A stretch of DNA of 25,802 nt, taken from contig WQTL01000515.1 of NCBI GenBank assembly GCA_009786275.1, positions 1-25,802 on the forward strand, read 5' to 3'. A program made the translations under genes and the position numbers. This document shows, in pieces, positions 20,193-25,802 of the stretch. This DNA is from Bacillota bacterium. Lineage in GTDB: Bacteria; Bacillota; Clostridia; Oscillospirales; Acutalibacteraceae. The notes under the pieces are model-generated. The model was not told where the DNA came from. It did not search any database and was given only the letters and a program-made list of their open reading frames with translations. Position 1 is the stretch's first letter. Each line of letters starts with the position of its first letter.

Positions 20193-22634
20193 ATGTCAAA
20201 ATACAGATTTAACCGTTTTACCGAAAAGGCCAACGAGGCCATGAACAAGGCCATCGAGTCCGCCGAGGGGCTGGGCCACACCTTCATCGGCAGCGAGCAC
20301 ATCCTGCTGGGCCTGCTGCGCCAGGGCGACGGCGTGGCCCACGCGGTGCTGGCCGCACGCAAGGTGGACGCCCGCAAAATAGAAAGTGCCATCCGGGCGG
20401 GGGCCATGGCGGGCATGCCCACGGTGCTTTCCCAGGCGGATTTCACGCCCCGCACCAAGCATGTGCTGGAGCAGGCGCTGGGCATCGCGCTGTCCGGCGG
20501 CTCGGCCGTGGGCACGGAGCACCTGCTGCTGGCGCTGCTACAGGAGCGCGGCTGCGCCGCCGCGGCGTTGCTCGCCCAGCAAAACGTGCAGCCCCAGGAG
20601 CTTTTGCAGGACATCCACCGGGCCATGAAGGGCGGCAAGCCTGACGAATCCCCCGGCGGCGGCGGCGCCGAGACCGCCACACCCACCCTGGACCAGTTCG
20701 GGCGGGACCTGACCAAGCTGGCCCGGGACCAGCAGATCGACCCCGTGATTGGCCGGGAGACGGAGATCGCCCGGGTGATGCAGATCCTCTGCCGCCGCAC
20801 GAAGAACAACCCCGTGCTCATCGGCGAGCCCGGCGTGGGCAAAACCGCCGTGGCCGAGGGCCTGGCCCTGCGCATCGCCTCCGGGGAGGTCCCCGAGCTG
20901 CTGCGGGGCAAGCGGGTGTTCAGCGTGGATTTGACCGGCATGGTGGCGGGCACGAAATACAGGGGCGACTTCGAGGAGCGCATCAAGACCGCGATCGACG
21001 AGGTGCACAAGGCGAAGAACGTGATCCTCTTCATCGACGAGCTGCACACGATCATCGGGGCCGGCGCGGCCGAGGGCGCCACCGACGCCGCGAATATCCT
21101 GAAGCCCTCCCTGGCAAGAGGGGAGATGCAGGTCATCGGGGCCACGACCCTGGACGAATACCGCAAGCACATCGAGAAGGACGCCGCCCTGGCCCGCCGC
21201 TTCCAGCCGGTGACGGTCAGCGAGCCCACCGAGGCCGAGACCCTGGACATCCTGCGCGGCCTGCGGGACAAATACGAGGCGCACCACAAGATTCGCATCA
21301 CGGAGGAGGCCATGGAGGCCAGCGTGCGCCTGAGCGCCCGCTATATCGGCGACCGCTTTTTGCCCGACAAGGCCATCGACCTGGTGGACGAGGCGGCTTC
21401 GCGGGTGCGGCTGCGGGCCTTCACCGCGCCGCCGGACGTCAAGGAGATCGAGGACCGCCTGAAGCAGGTCGAGGACGAGAAGAACGCCGCCAAGGAATCC
21501 GAGGACTATATGCGGGCGGCGGAGCTGCGCGACGAACAGCGCAGGCTGGAGCAGGAGCTGGAGGAGAAGAAGTCCGCCTGGCAGCAGGAGAGCGGCCAGC
21601 TCTCGGGCGAGGTGACGCCGGAGGAGATCGCCTCCATCGTGTCGCAGTGGACGGGCATCCCCGCCACGCAGCTCACCCAGGAGGAGAGCGAGCGCCTGCT
21701 GAAGATGGAGGACGAGCTGCACCGGCGCATCGTGGGGCAGGACGAGGCCGTCACGGCGGTGGCCAAGGCGATACGCAGGGGGCGCGCGGGCCTGAAGGAC
21801 CCCAAGCGGCCCACGGGATCGTTCTTATTCCTCGGGCCCACGGGCGTGGGCAAAACGGAGCTCTGCAAGGCCCTGGCCGCCAGCATGTTCGGCGACGAGA
21901 ACGCCATGGTGCGCCTGGACATGTCCGAATATATGGAGAAGCACACCGTGTCGCGGCTGGTGGGCTCGCCGCCGGGCTACGTGGGTTACGACGAGGGCGG
22001 GCAGCTCACCGAGCAAGTACGGCGCAGGCCCTACTGTGTCGTTCTCTTCGACGAGATCGAGAAGGCCCACCCGGACGTGTTCCATATCCTGCTGCAAATC
22101 CTGGAGGACGGGCGATTGACAGACGCGCAGGGCCGCGTGGTGGATTTCAAGAACTGCATCGCCATCATGACATCGAACCTGGGGGCCAAGCTCATCACCA
22201 AGCAGACGGGCGGCCTGGGCTTCGCCCTGGGGGAATCCCACGGCGGCTTGCAGGATCAGGAAAAAATCCGCGACGCCGTGATGGGCGAGCTGAAGAAGTC
22301 CTTCCGGCCCGAGTTCCTCAACCGCGTGGACGACATCATCGTGTTCCACCAGCTGGACAGGGCGCAGATACGGGAGATCGCCCGCCGCATGCTGGAACAG
22401 GTGCGCGCGCGCCTGGCCGAGCAGAACATCGCCGTGGCCTTCGACGACAGCGTGAGCGCCCGCATGGCCGGCGCGGGCTTCGACCCCATCTACGGCGCGC
22501 GGCCCCTGCGCCGGGCCATCCAAACCCAGGTGGAGGACTTGCTCAGCGAAAAGCTCCTCGAAGGCGGCGTGAAGCCCGGCGGGGCATATGTTTGCCGCGA
22601 GGACGAGGGCAAGCTGGTTGTTTTAGCAAGTTAA
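20193..22634 (+). CDS. clpC: ClpC, AAA+ unfoldase subunit of the Clp protease
   Basis: 813 residues, usual ClpC length. The N domain (1-150) has two Clp repeats starting FTEKANEAM and FTPRTKHVLEQAL. D1 has Walker A GEPGVGKT (211-218) and Walker B ILFIDELHT. A middle domain follows with a UVR coil (AAKESEDYMRAAELRDEQRR). D2 has Walker A GPTGVGKT (548-555) and Walker B VVLFDEIEKAHPDVF. The C-terminal helical domain ends the protein. It unfolds phosphoarginine-tagged proteins and feeds them to ClpP. GGAGG lies 6 bases before the ATG. A 54-bp nested palindrome follows the stop. Confidence 0.97.
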   Translation: MSKYRFNRFTEKANEAMNKAIESAEGLGHTFIGSEHILLGLLRQGDGVAHAVLAARKVDARKIESAIRAGAMAGMPTVLSQADFTPRTKHVLEQALGIALSGGSAVGTEHLLLALLQERGCAAAALLAQQNVQPQELLQDIHRAMKGGKPDESPGGGGAETATPTLDQFGRDLTKLARDQQIDPVIGRETEIARVMQILCRRTKNNPVLIGEPGVGKTAVAEGLALRIASGEVPELLRGKRVFSVDLTGMVAGTKYRGDFEERIKTAIDEVHKAKNVILFIDELHTIIGAGAAEGATDAANILKPSLARGEMQVIGATTLDEYRKHIEKDAALARRFQPVTVSEPTEAETLDILRGLRDKYEAHHKIRITEEAMEASVRLSARYIGDRFLPDKAIDLVDEAASRVRLRAFTAPPDVKEIEDRLKQVEDEKNAAKESEDYMRAAELRDEQRRLEQELEEKKSAWQQESGQLSGEVTPEEIASIVSQWTGIPATQLTQEESERLLKMEDELHRRIVGQDEAVTAVAKAIRRGRAGLKDPKRPTGSFLFLGPTGVGKTELCKALAASMFGDENAMVRLDMSEYMEKHTVSRLVGSPPGYVGYDEGGQLTEQVRRRPYCVVLFDEIEKAHPDVFHILLQILEDGRLTDAQGRVVDFKNCIAIMTSNLGAKLITKQTGGLGFALGESHGGLQDQEKIRDAVMGELKKSFRPEFLNRVDDIIVFHQLDRAQIREIARRMLEQVRARLAEQNIAVAFDDSVSARMAGAGFDPIYGARPLRRAIQTQVEDLLSEKLLEGGVKPGGAYVCREDEGKLVVLAS

Positions 22635-22646
22635 CGAATAAAAGTT

Positions 22647-22700
22647 TGTTGGAAATACAACGGAATGTTTCATGTGAAACAAACTGTTGTATTTCCAACA
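22647..22700. other. Nested 54-bp symmetric palindrome with a parS-like core
   Basis: The outer arms TGTTGGAAATACAAC (22647-22661) and GTTGTATTTCCAACA (22686-22700) are perfect inverted repeats. Exactly centred between them, with 4 bp on each side, is TGTTTCATGTGAAACA (22666-22681), a 16-bp palindrome that differs from the ParB-binding consensus by one base. There is only a weak T-run after it, so it is not a standard terminator. It lies 12 bp after the clpC stop. Confidence 0.85.
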
Positions 22701-22737
22701 CAAATTTGTTCGGGGGGAGGGAGGGTACGTCGCTTAT

Positions 22738-23322
22738 TTACCACCGCAGGCACTCTGTTTCCACCTCGCCGCTGTCTTTGTGTGTCTGGGTTATCTCAAG
22801 GGTGTTGTCGTCCAACCAGGTGAAAGTGATGCCCTCATAATTCGGATACAGGTAGATGCAATTGTCATCCTCGTAGAAAAGCCCTGCCCGCGCGGGATAG
22901 ACATACTCGGCATCCCAAGCGTCAGCCTTCTTACGCACCATAACAACGGCCTTGTTCTTGCCGCTGGGGGAGCGCTCGTAACGGTCTACTTTTTGCCATT
23001 GGATAATAAAGCCCTGCACGAAGCACATCCCAATATAGAACACGCACACCAATCCGGAGAACAATACCGAACGCGTCTTTTTCTTTTTGGTGAACGTCTC
23101 GTCCAACGGTTGTTTCAGCGTCTTCAGCAGCATATATGCAAACACGGCGATCAGAGGGAACCAAATAAGCAGATTACTAAGAAACGCCGGCCAGCCAACG
23201 ATCCATTCCACGCCAAATTTGCGCGGCAGCCACGAAGCCATAAATCCAAACGCGCCCAAAGCAATATAGCCTAAAGCCAGCAGCACATTGCGCAGGACCT
23301 TTTTCCATTTTTTCTTTTCCAT
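22738..23322 (-). CDS. Membrane protein with extracellular domain, DUF5412-like
   Basis: 194 residues from the ATG at 23322; AAAGGGGG lies about 9 bases before it, and an in-frame TTG at 23325 is an alternative start. A basic cytoplasmic N-terminus (MEKKKWKKVLRN) precedes three helices: about 15-33, 44-66 and 88-108. A C-terminal globular part (about 110-194) follows. Its end, TFTWLDDNTLEITQT, resembles the W-x-D-D-x-T-x-x-I motif of small DUF5412-type proteins; this is recall only. It is AT-richer than neighbours. The function is unknown. It has its own promoter. Confidence 0.65.
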   Translation of the reverse strand: MEKKKWKKVLRNVLLALGYIALGAFGFMASWLPRKFGVEWIVGWPAFLSNLLIWFPLIAVFAYMLLKTLKQPLDETFTKKKKTRSVLFSGLVCVFYIGMCFVQGFIIQWQKVDRYERSPSGKNKAVVMVRKKADAWDAEYVYPARAGLFYEDDNCIYLYPNYEGITFTWLDDNTLEITQTHKDSGEVETECLRW

Positions 23323-23352
23323 CAAGATTATCCCCCTTTCTTAATTGAGGGC

Positions 23353-23381
23353 ATTATACCACAGGACGATGTGTAATGCAA
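23353..23381 (-). promoter_or_regulatory. Promoter of the membrane-protein gene
   Basis: On the minus strand, TTGCAT (23376-23381), 17 bp, perfect TATAAT (23353-23358). Confidence 0.75.
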
Positions 23382-23394
23382 GCGCATTTTCCCC

Positions 23395-23423
23395 TTTACA
23401 TTTCCCCCCGCCCATGCTATAAT
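23395..23423 (+). promoter_or_regulatory. Promoter of the NifU-like gene
   Basis: TTTACA (23395-23400), 17 bp, perfect TATAAT (23418-23423), the strongest promoter in this part of the window. The heptad array begins right after the -10 box, so most of it would be transcribed in the 5' leader. Confidence 0.8.
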
Positions 23424-23458
23424 AATCTAAAATCTAACATCTGCTATCTAGCATCTAA
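23424..23458. repeat. Heptad repeat array 2 (five 7-bp units, NATCTAN)
   Basis: AATCTAA, AATCTAA, CATCTGC, TATCTAG, CATCTAA in tandem, between the -10 box and the AGGAGG of the NifU-like gene. It has the same unit and copy number as the array at 12650-12684. Confidence 0.8.
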
Positions 23459-23471
23459 AAAGGAGGATCGC

Positions 23472-24164
23472 ATGAACTACACCCATGAAGTCGAGAACAT
23501 GTGCCCGGTGGCCAAGGGGCCGCACCACGGGCCCGCGCCCATCCCCGAGGAGGGCAAGTGGGTCAAGGCCTGCGAGATCAAGGACATCTCGGGGCTTTCC
23601 CACGGGGTGGGCTGGTGCGCGCCGCAGCAGGGCGCGTGCAAGCTGACACTCAACGTGAAGGAGGGCATCATCCAGGAGGCCCTGGTGGAGACCATCGGCT
23701 GCTCGGGCATGACGCACTCCGCGGGCATGGCGGCGGAGATTCTGCCCGGCAAAACCCTGCTGGAGATGCTCAACACGGACCTGGTGTGCGACGCCATCAA
23801 CGTGGCCGCGCGGGAGATCTTCCAGCAGTTCGCCTACGGCCGCACGCAGAGCGCCTTTTCCGAGGGCGGGCTGCCCATCGGCGCGGGGATGGAGGACCTG
23901 GGCAAAGGCCTGCGCTCCCAGGTGGGCACGATGTACGCCACCAAGGCCAAGGGCGTGCGCTACCTGGAGATGACCGAGGGCTACGTCACCCGCATGGCCT
24001 TGGACGGCGGCGACCAGGTGATCGGCTACGAATTCGTGCAGCTGGGCGTGATGATGGAGGACGTGCGGAAGGGCATGGACCCGGCGAAGGCCCTGGCGAA
24101 GAACACGAGGAGCTACGGCAGGTTCGCGGAGGCGGCGAAGTATATCGACCCGAGGGAGGAATGA
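23472..24164 (+). CDS. NifU-like iron-sulfur cluster scaffold family protein
   Basis: 230 residues from the ATG after AGGAGG. The family resembles IscU/NifU N-terminal domains: cysteines at 11, 34, 49, 56 and 77, the last in VETIGCSGMTHSAGMAAE, then LPGKTLLEMLNTDLV. The C-terminal half (AFSEGGLPIGAGMEDLGKGL, then RYLEMTEGYVTRMAL and a YIDPREE end) is characteristic of the long Clostridia form usually annotated as iron-sulfur scaffold. Its partner in other genomes is the GGGtGRT protein. Here that gene begins 1.3 kb downstream, after an LRR gene. The biochemical role is inferred from the family. Confidence 0.85.
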   Translation: MNYTHEVENMCPVAKGPHHGPAPIPEEGKWVKACEIKDISGLSHGVGWCAPQQGACKLTLNVKEGIIQEALVETIGCSGMTHSAGMAAEILPGKTLLEMLNTDLVCDAINVAAREIFQQFAYGRTQSAFSEGGLPIGAGMEDLGKGLRSQVGTMYATKAKGVRYLEMTEGYVTRMALDGGDQVIGYEFVQLGVMMEDVRKGMDPAKALAKNTRSYGRFAEAAKYIDPREE

Positions 24165-24166
24165 TC

Positions 24167-25417
24167 GTGAAGCGCATATTGGCGGTTCTTGTTGCAATGG
24201 CGTTGCTGTGCGGGGGTATGGCGGTTACGGCAAGCGCCGAAGTTCTTTATGTTAGAGAGGGCGATTACTATTATTGGATTACCGATACTTCAGCCATCAT
24301 TGCTTCGTATTACGGAAATGATGCAAACGTAGTGGTTCCGACAGAGGTTCAGGGTCGCCCGGTGACGATGATTCGCGACAATGCGTTCCAAAATAAAGCG
24401 TTGCAGTCTATTGTGCTGCCGGAGACATTGGCGGTCATTGGATGGCAAGCGTTTGCCGGCTGTACGGCTCTGACAGAGATCAAGTTGCCGGAATCCTTGA
24501 AAATGATTGACAGCTTCGCTTTTGAAAAATCCGGGTTGCGGGAAATCGTCATTCCGGACGGGGTGTACGATTGGGGCGTTGGCGTTTTCCGCAACTGTGC
24601 AAACCTTACGCGGTTGGAAATCGGACGAGGATTGGTAAGTCCTAGTTTGTTTGATGCTTTTTTTGGATGTGTCAATTTGGCCGAAGTTACAGTAGATAAA
24701 GATAATCCGCGCTTTTTTACGCAGGACGGTGTTTTGTTTATAAGGAATCCTGCATCGGTTAGCCTAAATCCGCTTTACGATAGTGAACTTGTTTTTTATC
24801 CGCCAGGCAAAACCGATACGAAATATACAGTGCCAAGCAGGGTCGAAGGAAGGCGTTACCAAATTGATTCCTGGGCTTTTCGTTACTGCGTAAACCTCGA
24901 TGAGATTTATTTTCCCGAAGAATGTCCGGATGTATATAAAGGAACATTTGACGATTGCATAGGTTTAACCATTTATGGTTATTGGTACACTGCGATACGC
25001 GAAGCGCTTTCCAGTTTGACAACTTTTGTCGCGCTGGATGGCGTGCCCCGCATAGACAGTTTTACTCTAAGCCCTTCCGGTACGATCAAAGTGCGCAAAA
25101 CCAATACGAAGCAGTTCAAGGTGCGGGTGGAAGGATTCAATCTGCGCGATAGTACGAAAGAAGTGACATGGCAGCTGATCACTGGCGGCGAAACAAAGCA
25201 CGCATCGACCAGCTTGTCAAAGGATGGGCTGCTCAAAATTGCTTCCAGTGAGCCCAACCAGACATTGCAGGTTGTTGCGATTTCTAAGTATGATAACAGC
25301 GTACGGAGCATGACGACCATTACCGTGAAACCCTCGCTCATCGATGATGTTCTAAAATGGATCAGACTCATCTTTCTTTTCGGTTGGCTAATCGATCTAA
25401 TCAACCGCTCGCAGTGA
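24167..25417 (+). CDS. BspA-like leucine-rich-repeat surface protein
   Basis: 416 residues. The GTG at 24167 is chosen because GGAGG lies 7 bases before it; an ATG at 24161 overlaps the NifU-like stop but is too close to that site. MKRILAVLVAMALLCGGMAV followed by TASA is a signal peptide. BspA-type LRR units follow, e.g. FQNKALQSIVLPETLAVIG, FAGCTALTEIKLPESLKMI and FRNCANLTRLEIG. After about residue 290 comes a beta-rich Ig-like domain (PRIDSFTLSPSGTIKV onward), and the end has a hydrophobic helix (LIFLFGWLIDLI). It is probably exported and attached to the cell surface. The GC content is clearly lower than in the genes on both sides. Confidence 0.85.
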   Translation: MKRILAVLVAMALLCGGMAVTASAEVLYVREGDYYYWITDTSAIIASYYGNDANVVVPTEVQGRPVTMIRDNAFQNKALQSIVLPETLAVIGWQAFAGCTALTEIKLPESLKMIDSFAFEKSGLREIVIPDGVYDWGVGVFRNCANLTRLEIGRGLVSPSLFDAFFGCVNLAEVTVDKDNPRFFTQDGVLFIRNPASVSLNPLYDSELVFYPPGKTDTKYTVPSRVEGRRYQIDSWAFRYCVNLDEIYFPEECPDVYKGTFDDCIGLTIYGYWYTAIREALSSLTTFVALDGVPRIDSFTLSPSGTIKVRKTNTKQFKVRVEGFNLRDSTKEVTWQLITGGETKHASTSLSKDGLLKIASSEPNQTLQVVAISKYDNSVRSMTTITVKPSLIDDVLKWIRLIFLFGWLIDLINRSQ

Positions 25418-25493
25418 GATGCCTGCGGAGTGGTCCTGCCACTGCGCTGTGCTCTGTCACAGAAACTACTTAATCATAATAAGGAGAAATCAT

Positions 25494-25802
25494 ATGGCAA
25501 ACAACGTAACCTTCGAGGGCAAAGACCGCCGCATGGCGAAAATAGAGGCCGCGTTGGCCGATGCCGGGCTGGAAAGCCTGGAAGCCGCAAGCGAATTGTG
25601 CCTGAGCAAAGGCATTGACGTGCGCGAAATCGTCCTCGGCGTGCAGCCCATCGCGTTCGAGAACGCCGTGTGGGCCTACACACTGGGGGTAGCCATCGCG
25701 ATCAAGGAGGGCGCGGCGGGCGCGGCGCAGGCGGCGGCGGCCATCGGCAAGGGGCTGCAGGCGTTCACGATCCCGGGCTCCGTGGCGGAGCAGCGCAAGG
25801 TG
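25494..25802 (+). CDS. GGGtGRT-family protein, N-terminal part (3'-partial)
   Basis: 103 codons to the window end. The ATG follows AAGGAGA by 6 bases. GIDVREIVLGVQPIAFENAV, then WAYTLGVAIAIKEGA and LQAFTIPGSVAEQRKV, match the start of GGGtGRT proteins as I recall them (P-I-x-F-E-N-A-x-W-A-Y-T and Q-A-F-x-I-P-G-S-V-A). The family is named for a later motif that lies outside the window. It usually sits beside the NifU-like scaffold gene and is thought to work with it; the function is not established. Identification rests on these two motifs and the context. Confidence 0.8.
   Translation, partial: MANNVTFEGKDRRMAKIEAALADAGLESLEAASELCLSKGIDVREIVLGVQPIAFENAVWAYTLGVAIAIKEGAAGAAQAAAAIGKGLQAFTIPGSVAEQRKV

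Noticed and set aside
19130..21313. 727-codon open frame on the minus strand opposite mcsB/clpC, and similar long antisense frames elsewhere
   Set aside because: They lie opposite well-supported genes, have Arg/Ser/Pro-rich or Ala/Gly/Arg-rich composition and no domain, and arise from high GC content.
22666..22681. A confirmed parS centromere site
   Set aside because: One base differs from consensus, it is embedded in a larger hairpin and no parA/parB gene is near; kept only as a parS-like core.

Overview
The window reads as a GC-rich Bacillota chromosome, most likely a gut-type Clostridia. The evidence is a complete ctsR-mcsA-mcsB-clpC operon with a textbook CtsR box, strong AGGAGG-type ribosome binding sites, GTG/TTG starts, sigma-A-type promoters, a BspA-like leucine-rich surface protein, and a NifU-like protein near a GGGtGRT-family protein. 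The genus cannot be fixed from the sequence. No rRNA, tRNA, CRISPR array or intact insertion sequence was seen.

Layout. 1-1643 (+): 3' part of an LCAT-like alpha/beta hydrolase whose catalytic domain follows a Pro/Ala-rich repeat linker. 1694-2192: a compact divergent regulator pair, Xre-type HTH (-) and ribbon-helix-helix (+), sharing two near-identical 18-bp palindromes. 2356-13859 (-): a long co-directional run with a DUF1624/HGSNAT-like membrane protein, two small lipoproteins, two short gene remnants, a PnuC-like transporter, an ASCH-domain protein, a 25-aa ORF, a URO-D-family protein, a GH38 alpha-mannosidase, a large lipoprotein, a membrane protein, an alpha/beta hydrolase and an Eis-like GNAT acetyltransferase. 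13982-16602 (+): an RsuA-type pseudouridine synthase, then a sigma/anti-sigma operon with two membrane proteins. 16737-18005 (-): O-acetylhomoserine sulfhydrylase. 18165-22634 (+): the heat-shock operon. 22738-23322 (-): a membrane protein. 23472-25802 (+): NifU-like scaffold protein, a low-GC leucine-rich-repeat protein, and the start of a GGGtGRT-family gene cut by the window end.

How the genes work together. CtsR represses its own operon. McsA/McsB mark proteins with phosphoarginine and ClpC unfolds them for ClpP. The sigma factor, its zinc-finger anti-sigma and the two membrane proteins overlap like a single envelope-sensing unit. GH38, the lipoprotein, the hydrolase and the membrane protein are packed closely enough to be co-transcribed.

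Non-coding structure is unusually rich. There is a dispersed GAGACGCA palindrome family (three loci, one a composite of four units), GTAGGG-type palindromes (one inside a coding sequence), two arrays of five 7-bp units (NATCTAN) between genes, and a symmetric 54-bp nested palindrome after clpC whose core is one base from the ParB site parS. Low-GC genes (lipoproteins, ASCH, LRR protein, membrane protein) are scattered in the GC-rich backbone, suggesting turnover of accessory genes.
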